Assembly: GCF_030811595.1 (NCBI RefSeq)
Contig: NZ_JAUSRB010000002.1
Span: 372,001 to 436,000, forward strand
From: Streptosporangium brasiliense
GTDB taxonomy: Bacteria > Actinomycetota > Actinomycetes > Streptosporangiales > Streptosporangiaceae
Reading direction: 5' to 3'
DNA: 64,000 nt
In this document: one piece after another, positions 8,746 through 17,006 of the stretch
Numbering within the stretch: the stretch's first letter is position 1
Layout of the letters: the number at the start of each line of letters is the position of its first letter
Program-made: the position numbers and the translations under genes
Notes under the pieces: generated by a model
Databases searched by the model: none
The model's input: the letters and a program-made list of their open reading frames with translations, nothing else
What the model was told of the DNA's origin: nothing

Positions 8746-10758
8746 GTGAGCGACACCCGATCTCCCTTCCACATGCCGGCCCCCCGTGACGACGGCGCCC
8801 CCGACGCCGGCACCGGCGGGTCCGGCGGACAGGGCCGGACCTCCGCCTCGTGGCCGATGCCCGAGCACGCGCAGCCGTCTCCGGCCTCCCGGGCCTCCTG
8901 GCCCGAGCCCCCGGACCTCGGTCCCGCCCCGTCCACCCGCGACGGTCATCGCGAGGAGCAGGGCTGGGACGAGGGGGCCGGCGAGGTCACCGCCTGGGGC
9001 TACCCGGCCTACCAGGAGCCGCCCACCCCCTCCGAGGACGCATGGGCGAACTGGGACACCCAGACGCCCCCCGGCGAGCAGGAGCCGACCTCCCGCCGGG
9101 ACGCCCGGGCGTCCTCCGGGCCGCGGGGACGGACCCCGCAGCGGGAGACCCCGCCGTCCTCCCCGCCGCAGCCGCGGGGATCGCGGGAGGACACCCGGCA
9201 GGGCCCCGCTCCGCAGGGATGGGGATCATCCGAGGACCTCCGCCCGTCCGAGGACCTCCACCCGTCCTCCCCTCCGGAGTCATGGGGATCGCGGGGAGAC
9301 ACCCGGCAGGGCTCCGCTCCGCAGGGATGGGGATCATCCGACGACGCCCGCCGTCCCTCCGCCCGGGAGACGCGGACACCGTACCCGGACGCGCGGACGC
9401 CCGCCCGCAGGAGCCCGCTGGACATCACGCCCGCCACCGCGCCCGCCGGCAACCTTCTGGACCCGCTGGATCCCGCGTGGTCGTCGGAGCACGACACCGT
9501 CCGGGCCCCGGCGGCCCCCCACCGGCCGCAGCCGCAGGACGCGCCGGCCGCCGCCGAGCGGCCGTTCTCCTACTGGGAGAACTCCAGCCGCGGGGCCGCC
9601 CCCTCCCCCTGGGACCGGTCCGCAGGGCCGGAGGAGCAGGAGCAGGAGCCGCGCCCGGAGGAGGAGCCCGCCGCTCCGCCCGCCAGGAAGAAGCGCGAGC
9701 CGTATCTCGACAACGTGAAGTTCGTCCTGATCGCCCTGGTGGTGACCGGGCACTCGCTGGTGCCCACCCTGGCCACGCACTCGGCCAAGTCGGCCTACCT
9801 GTTCATCTACACCTTCCACATGCCGGCGTTCGTGCTGATCAGCGGTTATCTCGGCCGGAACTTCTGGAACTCCAACGCCAAGATCAACAAGCTGGTCGAC
9901 ACCATGCTGGTGCCGTACGTGGTCGTGGAGATCGGCTACGCGCTGCTCCGCTTCGGGCTGGGCCAGAAGTGGACCCTGACGATCATCGACCCGGCCTGGC
10001 TGAACTGGTACCTGCTGGCGCTGGTGCTCTGGCGGATCTCCACGCCCATCTGGAACCGGATGCGGCAGCCGCTGCTGGTCGCGGTGATCATCTACATGGT
10101 CGCCGGCTTCTCGGAGATCTCCGGCGACTTCAGCATCGACCGCTTCTTCGGCCTGCTCCCCTTCTACGTGCTCGGCCTGGTGCTCAAGCCCGAGCACTTC
10201 GACCTGCTCAAGCCGGTGTGGGTCAGGATCCTGGGCGGGCTCACGCTGGCCGGGGGCGCCGCGGTGGCGATCTTCATCGCCCCGCACGTCAACCTCAAGC
10301 CGATCTACTTCCGCTACAGCTTCAAGTCCATGGACATGAGCTGGTGGATCGGGCTCGGCGTGCGCGGCGCGCTGCTGGTCGCGGCGCTGGCCATGTCGGT
10401 CGCGCTGCTGGCGGTGGTGCCGCGGCGGGAGACCTGGTTCTCCGACCTCGGCACCCGCACGCTCTACGCCTATCTGCTCCACGGCGTCGTGGTGCTCATC
10501 GCCAAGGACCAGGGGTGGCTGAGCTTCCCCTGGCTGTACGGCCCGCTGGGGGTGATGGCGATCGCGTCGAGCTCGCTGGCGCTGGCCATCGTGCTGTCCC
10601 TGCCGGAGACCCGCAAACTCTTCAAGTGGCTGCTCGAACCCCGCCTGGTCTGGCTCTACCGCCGGCCGTCGGCGGCCTCCCCCGCCAGGTCGCCGGAGCC
10701 CGCCGGCACCGCGCCGGAGGCCGCCGGCAGGGAGAGTTCAGCGGCAGTTACCCGGTAA
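8746..10758 (+). CDS. Membrane acyltransferase (acyltransferase 3 family, fucose 4-O-acetylase-like) with long disordered N-terminus
   Basis: The protein has 670 residues. About the first 320 are low-complexity (Pro, Ser, Gly, Asp, Glu, Arg) and likely disordered in the cytoplasm. The rest is a polytopic domain that starts at YLDNVKFVLIALVVTGHSL, with the usual family His in the first helix, followed by TFHMPAFVLISGYLGR. This family O-acylates sugars of surface polysaccharides, which fits its neighbours. GTG at 8746 opens the frame; I see no good ribosome site, so the start is uncertain. The C-terminal tail after the last helix is again Pro/Ala-rich. Confidence 0.8.
   Translation: MSDTRSPFHMPAPRDDGAPDAGTGGSGGQGRTSASWPMPEHAQPSPASRASWPEPPDLGPAPSTRDGHREEQGWDEGAGEVTAWGYPAYQEPPTPSEDAWANWDTQTPPGEQEPTSRRDARASSGPRGRTPQRETPPSSPPQPRGSREDTRQGPAPQGWGSSEDLRPSEDLHPSSPPESWGSRGDTRQGSAPQGWGSSDDARRPSARETRTPYPDARTPARRSPLDITPATAPAGNLLDPLDPAWSSEHDTVRAPAAPHRPQPQDAPAAAERPFSYWENSSRGAAPSPWDRSAGPEEQEQEPRPEEEPAAPPARKKREPYLDNVKFVLIALVVTGHSLVPTLATHSAKSAYLFIYTFHMPAFVLISGYLGRNFWNSNAKINKLVDTMLVPYVVVEIGYALLRFGLGQKWTLTIIDPAWLNWYLLALVLWRISTPIWNRMRQPLLVAVIIYMVAGFSEISGDFSIDRFFGLLPFYVLGLVLKPEHFDLLKPVWVRILGGLTLAGGAAVAIFIAPHVNLKPIYFRYSFKSMDMSWWIGLGVRGALLVAALAMSVALLAVVPRRETWFSDLGTRTLYAYLLHGVVVLIAKDQGWLSFPWLYGPLGVMAIASSSLALAIVLSLPETRKLFKWLLEPRLVWLYRRPSAASPARSPEPAGTAPEAAGRESSAAVTR
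9190..9341 (+). repeat. Direct 44-bp repeat inside the acyltransferase gene
   Basis: Bases 9190-9233 and 9298-9341 are nearly identical (I see one C/T difference) and are 108 bp apart, a multiple of three. Each encodes an Arg-Gln-Gly-x-Ala-Pro-Gln-Gly-Trp-Gly-Ser-Ser unit in the disordered N-terminal region. A shorter repeat of the SEDL type lies between them. The region can therefore expand or contract without a frameshift. Confidence 0.75.
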
Positions 10759-10807
10759 TTAACTCAACACATCCGGTGATGACGGAACCGGCACTCAGCA
10801 TCGGGAT

Positions 10808-11929
10808 ATGCGGGTATGTGTCGGGACTATCGTTCATCGCCCCGAAGACGCCCGGATCATGCATCGGCAGATCCGGGCGCTCCTCGACGCGGGGCACGAG
10901 ATCACCTATGTCGCGCCCTTCACCGACTGCAACGTCACCCCCGACCCCCGGGTCCGGGCGATCGACGTCCCCCGCGCGGTGGGCCGCCGGCGCGGACGCG
11001 CCCTCAAGGCCGCCCGCGGGGCCCTCAAGCGCGGCGTCGAGGGGGCCGACCTGCTGGTCGTCCATGACATCGAGCTGCTGTTCCGGCTGCCAAGGAGCCG
11101 CCCCGTCACGGTCTGGGACGTCCACGAGGACACCGCCGCCGCGCTGGAGAGCAAGCCCTACCTCCCCGAGCACCTGCGCCGGACCCTGCCGCCGCTGATC
11201 CGCCGGGTCGAGGCCCGCGCGGAGAAGCGCCTGCACCTCATCCTGGCCGAGGAGTCCTACCGGGAGCGCTTCTCCCGCCCCCACCCGGTGGTGCCCAACA
11301 CCACCTACGTGCCCCCGCGGCCGCCCGCGCCGCCCGGCCGGAACCGGGTGGTCTACGTGGGCCACCTGTCCCGGGCCAGGGGCGCGGTGGAGCTGATCGA
11401 GCTGGCCCGGCGGCTGCACCCGCACGGGATCAGGACGGACCTGGTGGGCGCCGCCGACGCCGAGATCAGGCCGCTGCTGCGGGACGCGCAGCGAGACGGC
11501 CTGCTCGACTGGTACGGATACGTGCCCAACCAGCACGCGCTGCGGATGGCCGAGGGGGCGATCGCCGGGCTGTCGCTCCTGCACGACGTGCCCAACTACC
11601 GGCGGTCGATGCCGACCAAGGTCGTCGAGTACATGTCCCGCGGGCTCCCGGTGATCACCACGCCGCTGCCGGCCGCCTCCTCGCTGGTCGAGCGGGCCGA
11701 CTGCGGCGTCGTCACGCCCTTCGGGGACGTGGACGCGGCGCTGCGCGCCGTACTGGCGCTGCGGGAGGACCCCGAGGGGGCAGCGGCGATGGGCGCGCGC
11801 GGTCATGCGGAGGCGCTGCGCCGCTACCACTGGCCCGACCAGGCGGGCGAGTTCGTGGGGCTGCTGGAGGGGTGGGCGACGGCGAGCGCCGCCCCCGCGC
11901 GCGCCCACCACCGTCCCCTCGTGGTCTGA
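10808..11929 (+). CDS. Glycosyltransferase family 4
   Basis: This 373-residue GT-B type protein has an N-terminal Rossmann region beginning MRVCVGTIVHRPEDARI. A mid-region contains VVHDIELLFRLP, and a donor domain runs from RVVYVGHLSRARGAVELI through MPTKVVEYMSRGLPVITT to CGVVTPFGD. The KVVEYMSRGLPVI segment carries the conserved nucleotide-sugar-contacting Glu. The gene starts 49 bp after the acyltransferase on the same strand and is probably co-transcribed with it. The sugar specificity cannot be read. Confidence 0.85.
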   Translation: MRVCVGTIVHRPEDARIMHRQIRALLDAGHEITYVAPFTDCNVTPDPRVRAIDVPRAVGRRRGRALKAARGALKRGVEGADLLVVHDIELLFRLPRSRPVTVWDVHEDTAAALESKPYLPEHLRRTLPPLIRRVEARAEKRLHLILAEESYRERFSRPHPVVPNTTYVPPRPPAPPGRNRVVYVGHLSRARGAVELIELARRLHPHGIRTDLVGAADAEIRPLLRDAQRDGLLDWYGYVPNQHALRMAEGAIAGLSLLHDVPNYRRSMPTKVVEYMSRGLPVITTPLPAASSLVERADCGVVTPFGDVDAALRAVLALREDPEGAAAMGARGHAEALRRYHWPDQAGEFVGLLEGWATASAAPARAHHRPLVV

Positions 11930-11939
11930 CCCTCCGCGC

Positions 11940-12150
11940 GGTCACCGGGGCCGCTCCAGGCCGAAGGCGATGTCGGCCACCCGCACCGTCGCGACGCGGG
12001 GTCCTCGATCGGCTCGCGCAGCGACGGGATCGTGGCCAGGGAGTCGGCGTAGGCGCAGGAGGTAACCGCAGACCAGCGGCCGGTGCTCCCGGTAGAGCTG
12101 CTCAATGCGGGTGCCGACGGCCGCCTCCGCGTCGGGGGTTGATCCGTCAC
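11940..12150 (-). pseudogene. Possible decayed gene fragment
   Basis: On the minus strand, one frame reads VGTRIEQLYREHRPLVCGYL and then continues in codons ending at a TGA near 11941. A neighbouring frame in the same stretch gives DSLATIPSLREPIEDPA. Both pieces look protein-like but do not stay in one frame, and there is no plausible start or ribosome site. I read this as a weak remnant, not a working gene. It occupies the 297-bp gap between the GT4 gene and the acetoacetate-decarboxylase-family gene. Confidence 0.25.
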
Positions 12151-12226
12151 GGACCAGGAGACGGACCCGGCAGAGGATTGGTCACACACCGGTGACGTGA
12201 GGGCCGGGGATTGGTGTACTGGAGGC

Positions 12227-12964
12227 ATGGCACGCCATCTGATCCAGGGACGCGAGATCGCCATGCCGGTGCGGATCCGGGACGCCACGGTCTGCAGCGC
12301 CTCCTATCTGGTCCGGGCCGACGCCGCCCGGGCCGTGATCGCCTACTCCAGGCTGGACGTCGCCGAGGTGCTGCCCGGCAAGGCCCTGTGCACGCTGGTG
12401 TTCGTCGACTACGCCGACGGCGACCTCGACGCCTACCGGGAGTTCGGCGTGGCCTTCCTGGTCCGGCCCCCCGACGGGGGCCCGACGCCACCCCGGGGGC
12501 TGCGCGCGGGGCTGGCCGAGCTGCGCAGCGCCGGCACCGGGGCGTTCGTCCACTGGCTCCCGGTCGACCAGGGCTTCACCCTGGAGGCAGGCCGCACCAT
12601 CTGGGGCTTCCCCAAGGAGCTGGCCGACATCGACCTGCGCCTGACCTCCCCCTACAAGCGGTGCATCCTGCGCAAGGACGGCCGCCTGGTGCTGGACCTG
12701 CTGATCAGACCCGGCGCCCCGGTCCCCGCGGGCGGGACGATGGCCCCCGCCGACGCCTACAGCCATCTGGAGGGCGTCACCCGCCGCATCCCCTGGTCGA
12801 TGACCCCCCGGGGGGTCCGCGTGCGTCCCGGGGGCGCGCTGATCCGCCTGGGCAACCACCCCGTCGCCAAGGAGCTGAGCGAGCTCGGGCTGCCCAAACG
12901 CGCCCTGATGACCAGCACGGTCTCCCACCTCACCATGACCTTCGGCGAGGCGAAGGAGCTCTAG
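12227..12964 (+). CDS. Acetoacetate decarboxylase family protein
   Basis: The protein has about 245 residues. It contains the family-type segments AMPVRIRDATVCSASYLV, YREFGVAFLVRP and GRTIWGFPKELADIDLRL. The GFPKE motif holds the Lys that in true acetoacetate decarboxylase forms a Schiff base, so that residue appears to be present. Many actinobacterial members have unknown substrates, so I do not assign acetoacetate. The start is uncertain: ATG at 12227 has GGAGG only one base upstream, while GTG at 12197 and ATG at 12263 are alternatives. No operon partner is evident. Confidence 0.72.
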   Translation: MARHLIQGREIAMPVRIRDATVCSASYLVRADAARAVIAYSRLDVAEVLPGKALCTLVFVDYADGDLDAYREFGVAFLVRPPDGGPTPPRGLRAGLAELRSAGTGAFVHWLPVDQGFTLEAGRTIWGFPKELADIDLRLTSPYKRCILRKDGRLVLDLLIRPGAPVPAGGTMAPADAYSHLEGVTRRIPWSMTPRGVRVRPGGALIRLGNHPVAKELSELGLPKRALMTSTVSHLTMTFGEAKEL

Positions 12965-13026
12965 GCGGCCGGTCTCCGCGGGAGGGGACCGCGGATCGCG
13001 GCCCGCCGGGTTCCGCGTCCCCCGGG

Positions 13027-13075
13027 CGGACCGCCGGGCGCCGGTCCCGGTCGGACCGCCGGGCGCCGGTCCCGG
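13027..13075. repeat. Two tandem 24-bp GC-rich repeats
   Basis: CGGACCGCCGGGCGCCGGTC plus CCGG occurs at 13027-13050 and again at 13052-13075 with one base between. It lies between the 3' ends of two convergent genes (acetoacetate-decarboxylase-family and PfkB kinase), where it might contribute to termination. It is probably a slippage product. Confidence 0.65.
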
Positions 13076-13092
13076 CGGGCGGGCGGCGGCGC

Positions 13093-13968
13093 TCAGCCGT
13101 CGTGCTCCAGCATCGGCAGCTCGGCCCTGGTGGGCAGTCCCTGCCATTCGCTGGTGCTGGACACCGCGAAAGCCGTCAGCAGGGCGCCCCGGCGCAGCCG
13201 GTCGGCGGGGTGCAGTCCCTCCAGCAGCGCGCTGAGGTAGCCCGCGGCGAAGGCGTCCGCCGAACCGGTGGGGTCGACCACGGGCGCGGCCAGGCTCGGG
13301 GCGTCGTGGCGGACGCCGTTCACCCGGACGCTCGTGCCCCGGGTGCCCCGGATCACGATGACCTCCCGGTCCCCGGTGAGCGCCGGCTTGACCAGGTCCA
13401 GCTCGCTCTGCCGGACGAACAGCACGTCGGCCGAGCAGGCCAGCGCGCCGAGGACCTCCTCGGCCTCCCGCAGATCCGGCCAGAGCTGGTCGCGGTAGTT
13501 GACGGCCACCGAGACGGTGACCCCCGCCATCCGCGCGGCCCGGATGGCGGCGTGCATGGCGTCGCGCGCGTCCAGCGCGGCGGTGATCCCGCTGACGTGC
13601 AGGATCCGGGAGGCCGCGATCCGGTCGGTGGGGACGTTCCCCTGCGTGAGCCGGGTCCCCGTCCGGTAGTAGGTGACCCGGGCCGCCTGCCCCGGCCTGG
13701 ACTCCTTCAGGAGCATCGCGGTCGGGGCGGCGTCGTCCACCCGGGCGTCCGCGACGTCGACGCCCTCCCCGCGCAGCGCCGTGAGGATCCGCACGCCGAG
13801 TTCGTCGCCCCCCACCTTGCCCAGCCAGGCGGCCGTGTGGCCGAGCCTGGCCAGCCCGACCGCGACGGTGAACTCCGCCCCGGCCACGTCCAGCCTGGCC
13901 TCGTGCTCGTGCCGGATCCGGCCGCTGGTGACGACGGCGAACGCCTCGCCGAGGGTGTAGACGTCCAC
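13093..13968 (-). CDS. PfkB-family carbohydrate kinase (2-keto-3-deoxygluconate kinase-like)
   Basis: This 291-residue ribokinase-fold protein begins MDVYTLGEAFAVV and has GAEFTVAVGLARLG and WLGKVGGDELG, the substrate-side motifs. The ATP/anion-hole motif is DPTGSADAFAAGYL at 232-245. The catalytic Asp (D238) is kept, but the usual GAGD is GSAD. NYRDQLWPD resembles the NxRxxLW motif of 2-keto-3-deoxygluconate and fructokinase-like members. It probably phosphorylates a sugar or sugar acid. It is divergently oriented from the aldo/keto reductase across a 300-bp gap that shows no gene, only GC-rich sequence with an A/T-rich patch close to the reductase start. Confidence 0.8.
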   Translation of the reverse strand: MDVYTLGEAFAVVTSGRIRHEHEARLDVAGAEFTVAVGLARLGHTAAWLGKVGGDELGVRILTALRGEGVDVADARVDDAAPTAMLLKESRPGQAARVTYYRTGTRLTQGNVPTDRIAASRILHVSGITAALDARDAMHAAIRAARMAGVTVSVAVNYRDQLWPDLREAEEVLGALACSADVLFVRQSELDLVKPALTGDREVIVIRGTRGTSVRVNGVRHDAPSLAAPVVDPTGSADAFAAGYLSALLEGLHPADRLRRGALLTAFAVSSTSEWQGLPTRAELPMLEHDG

Positions 13969-14268
13969 GCCGGAACCCTTTCACGGCGCCGTGCGGCGCC
14001 GATGGAGCCATCGTTCGGATCCGGCCGGGGACCCGTTCGGGAAGGGCCGGAACCCGAACTCTAGCGACATGTCCCGTACGGCCTCCGCCGAGGACCGGAA
14101 GAGAGATCCGGTGGTGACATTCCCGGTGGGCGGGCGGCTCGGAGCGGGGTCGCGGACGGGTCCGCCCGACGGGCCCGCCGGGTGGTCGGGCGGGTCTGTT
14201 AAACGGCGCCGGCCCGGGTACCGGCCCCCAAGGGGCTAAAAAGGCCACGACTATAAAGGGGGAATCGG

Positions 14269-15102
14269 ATGACCGAGATACCCGACATCAGGCTGGACAA
14301 CGGCGTCGAGATCCCGCAGTTGGGCTTCGGGACCTACCAGATCGAGCCGGACAAGACGGAGGAGGCGGTCCGCACCGCGCTCGACGTCGGCTACCGGCAC
14401 ATCGACACCGCCGAGATGTACGGCAACGAGAAGCAGGTCGGCGCGGCGGTCCGGGCCTCCGGCCTCGACCGGGGCGACGTCTTCGTCACGAGCAAGCTGG
14501 GCAACGGCTTCCACGCCTACGACGACGTGCTGAAGGCGTTCAACCGGTCGCTGGAGGATCTGGGCTCCGACTACCTGGACCTGTTCCTCATCCACTGGCC
14601 GCTGCCCGAGATCGGCGACTACGTCGAGACCTGGAGGGCGATGGAGGAGATCCACCGCTCCGGCCGCGCCAAGGCCGTCGGCGTCTCCAACTTCCAGCCG
14701 CACCACCTGCGCAGGCTGCTGGAGGAGACCGGGACCGTGCCCGCGGTCAACCAGATCGAGGCGCACCCGTATCTCACCCAGGACGACGTCCGGGCCTTCA
14801 ACGCCGAGCACGGCATCGCCACCGAGGCGTGGTCGCCGATCGCGCAGGGCAAGGTGCTCGGCGACCCGGCCATCACGCGGATCGCCGAGCGGCACGGCAG
14901 GACGCCCGCCCAGGTGACGCTGCGCTGGCACGTCCAGCGCGGCGACATCGTCTTCCCGAAGTCGGTCCGCCGCGCCCGGATGGAGGAGAACCTCGACATC
15001 TTCGGCTTCGAGCTGGGCGAGGACGAGATGGGCGAGATCTCGCGGCTGAACCGCGACGAGCGGGTCGGACCGGACCCGGACACCTTCAACTGGGTCCCGT
15101 GA
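14269..15102 (+). CDS. Aldo/keto reductase (2,5-diketo-D-gluconate reductase-like)
   Basis: The 277-residue TIM-barrel protein has a complete catalytic tetrad: D46 and Y51 (in HIDTAEMYGNE), K76 (VTSKLGN) and H109 (LIHWPLP). It also has the NADPH-binding segment FPKSVRRARMEENL. It should reduce aldehydes or ketones using NADPH; the close relatives include 2,5-diketogluconate reductases. The ATG at 14269 follows a G-rich ribosome site (AAAGGGGGAATCGG). Its 3' end faces the GT2 gene at 15161. Confidence 0.88.
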   Translation: MTEIPDIRLDNGVEIPQLGFGTYQIEPDKTEEAVRTALDVGYRHIDTAEMYGNEKQVGAAVRASGLDRGDVFVTSKLGNGFHAYDDVLKAFNRSLEDLGSDYLDLFLIHWPLPEIGDYVETWRAMEEIHRSGRAKAVGVSNFQPHHLRRLLEETGTVPAVNQIEAHPYLTQDDVRAFNAEHGIATEAWSPIAQGKVLGDPAITRIAERHGRTPAQVTLRWHVQRGDIVFPKSVRRARMEENLDIFGFELGEDEMGEISRLNRDERVGPDPDTFNWVP

Positions 15103-15160
15103 TCGACCGGATCCGGCGAGCGGCCCGGTCCGGGACACACCCGGCCGGGCCGTACCGAGG

Positions 15161-16072
15161 TCAGACGATCGGCGGACGGCCCAGGCGGAGCATCCGCCAG
15201 GCGGTCTTCCAGCCCATGGGACGGCGCTCACCGGCGGGCTCGCGCAGACCCTCGGTGAAGCCCTTGAACCAGGCGCGCAGGGCGGTGCCGGAGCGCTCGC
15301 GGATCAGGGTGAGGACAACCCAGTTGAGGAGGTAGAACGCGGCCAGGGGCCAGGGGAGGTTGCGACGGGCCAGCCAGACGCGGTTGCGCGCGTTGAGGCG
15401 GTAGAAGTCGGCGTGCCGAGTCGGCGGGACCTGCGGGTGGTACATGACGGTCTGGGCGTCGTATTCGATGCGGTAGCCCTCGCCGAGCAGCCGCCAGGCC
15501 AGGTCGGTCTCCTCGTGGGCGTAGAAGAAACGCTCGGGGAGGCCGCCGACCTGGAGGAAGGCGGAGCGGCGGATGGCGCAGGCGCCGCCCAGGAAGGTGG
15601 TGACCGGAGAGGAGCGCTCCGGGTCCCCCGCGCGCAGGCGGGGGACGTGGCGGCGCTGGCCGGTGCCGCCGTCGGGATCCATCACCCGGAAGGAGACGAC
15701 GGCCAGGTCGTGCTCGGTGGAGAAGCGCTCACGCAGGTGGGAGACGACGTCCATCGCACCGTACCAGCCGTCGTCGTCCAGGAAGAGCACCACGTCGCCC
15801 GAGCACTCCTCGACGCCGCGGTTGCGGCCCGCCGGGATGCCGGTGTTGTGGCTGAGCCGGACGATCTTGATCGAGGCGGACGAGCCGGGGGGCACGCCGA
15901 CCGACAGCTCGGGGACGTCCGCGCCGTTGCCGACGATGACCACCTCGACGTCGCCGTCGGTCTGGTGCAGCGCGGACTCGACAGCCCGGGCCAGCTCGGG
16001 GACCCGGTTGCCCATGGTGAGGATGACGCACGAGATCTTCAACGGGTCATCGCCCTGACGCGTCGAGAGCAC
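15161..16072 (-). CDS. Glycosyltransferase family 2
   Basis: This 303-residue GT-A enzyme contains ISCVILTMGNRVPELARAV, the metal-binding cluster VVLFLDDDGWY and the acceptor-side EETDLAWRL, as in rhamnosyl- and galactofuranosyl-type GT2 proteins. A hydrophobic segment near residues 245-265 may make it membrane-associated. GTG at 16072 is the longest start; TTG at 16042, just before the core fold and after an AGGGCGATG stretch, is an alternative. The 166 bp upstream are A/T-rich for this genome and may hold its promoter. Confidence 0.83.
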   Translation of the reverse strand: MLSTRQGDDPLKISCVILTMGNRVPELARAVESALHQTDGDVEVVIVGNGADVPELSVGVPPGSSASIKIVRLSHNTGIPAGRNRGVEECSGDVVLFLDDDGWYGAMDVVSHLRERFSTEHDLAVVSFRVMDPDGGTGQRRHVPRLRAGDPERSSPVTTFLGGACAIRRSAFLQVGGLPERFFYAHEETDLAWRLLGEGYRIEYDAQTVMYHPQVPPTRHADFYRLNARNRVWLARRNLPWPLAAFYLLNWVVLTLIRERSGTALRAWFKGFTEGLREPAGERRPMGWKTAWRMLRLGRPPIV

Positions 16073-16238
16073 GTGCGGAGCATACTTTCATGATCACCGA
16101 GTCTGCTGGTTCGGGCACATATGGCGTGACTGGACGTTTCTGATTTACCGGAAAGCAAGCGTATCGGAACCGTCGGCGAACACCCACCAAACAGCGGGGT
16201 GTCCGCACCTACGACGTACCGGGACGCTGTCCGGTTCC

Positions 16239-17006
16239 TCATGAAAGCCGCCTGGAGGCCAGGATGCTGACCAGGTGCAGCGCCATCTGCAGCACGGCGA
16301 CCACGACGCAGGCCACCATGAGCACCCGGGTGGCGGCCAGGCCGCCGCTGAGCAGGTCCCACACCGCGGCGACGACCACGATGAGGGACAGCTCGACGGC
16401 CTGGACGAGCCGGTGGAACTTCAGGGCGGCGGCGGCCTTGCGGGCCAGGCCCAGACCCCGCGACCGGAACTGCTCGGCCGAGCTCTCGGTGGCCGCGACC
16501 AGGCCGGACCTGGCGCGGGCCACGTCGACCAGGTCGGTCTCCGCCTTGATCAGGATGGCGCCGAGCGCGGCGGCGAAGCCCATCACGGTGTACCAGTCGG
16601 GGAGGGTCTGCGACGCCCGGAAGCCCAGCCCGATGAGCAGGGCGGCCTCGGCGAAGTAGTGGCCGACCCGGTCCAGGTAGACGCCGGTGATGGAGGTCCG
16701 CCTGGTCCACCGCGCCAGCTCGCCGTCGGAGCAGTCGAGCAGCAGGTAGAGCTGGATCAGCAGGGCGGCCCCGACCGCGGCCCCCAGACCGGGCAGCGCG
16801 AGGACCACGCCGGCCAGCAGCCCGGACAGGATCATCAGCCAGGTGGTCTGGTTGGGCGTGATCGGCGTCTTGGCCAGGAACCAGGTGACGTAGATCGACA
16901 GCTTGCGCATGTAGAGCACGCCGGCCCAGTGCTCGCCGCTGTTGCGGTCCATGGTCGAGTGCGGCTGGGCCACCGCACGGAACTCAGCGACCGACGGCCC
17001 GGACAT
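16239..17006 (-). CDS. CDP-alcohol phosphatidyltransferase family protein with an altered motif
   Basis: The protein has 255 residues with about six membrane helices. The CDP-alcohol motif is DCSDGELAR-x8-GVYLDRVGH: the first three Asp residues are present, but the fourth position, normally the catalytic Asp, is His. Members transfer a phospho-alcohol from a CDP-alcohol to a lipid or polyol. The start overlaps the end of the dehydrogenase gene by 23 bp, and that gene overlaps the nucleotidyltransferase gene. The three likely act in one pathway: make a polyol phosphate, activate it, transfer it. The acceptor is unknown. Confidence 0.85.
   Translation of the reverse strand: MSGPSVAEFRAVAQPHSTMDRNSGEHWAGVLYMRKLSIYVTWFLAKTPITPNQTTWLMILSGLLAGVVLALPGLGAAVGAALLIQLYLLLDCSDGELARWTRRTSITGVYLDRVGHYFAEAALLIGLGFRASQTLPDWYTVMGFAAALGAILIKAETDLVDVARARSGLVAATESSAEQFRSRGLGLARKAAAALKFHRLVQAVELSLIVVVAAVWDLLSGGLAATRVLMVACVVVAVLQMALHLVSILASRRLS

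Noticed and set aside
12182-14248. 688-residue minus-strand frame
   Set aside because: It crosses two real genes on both strands and an intergenic gap; composition is that of a shadow frame.
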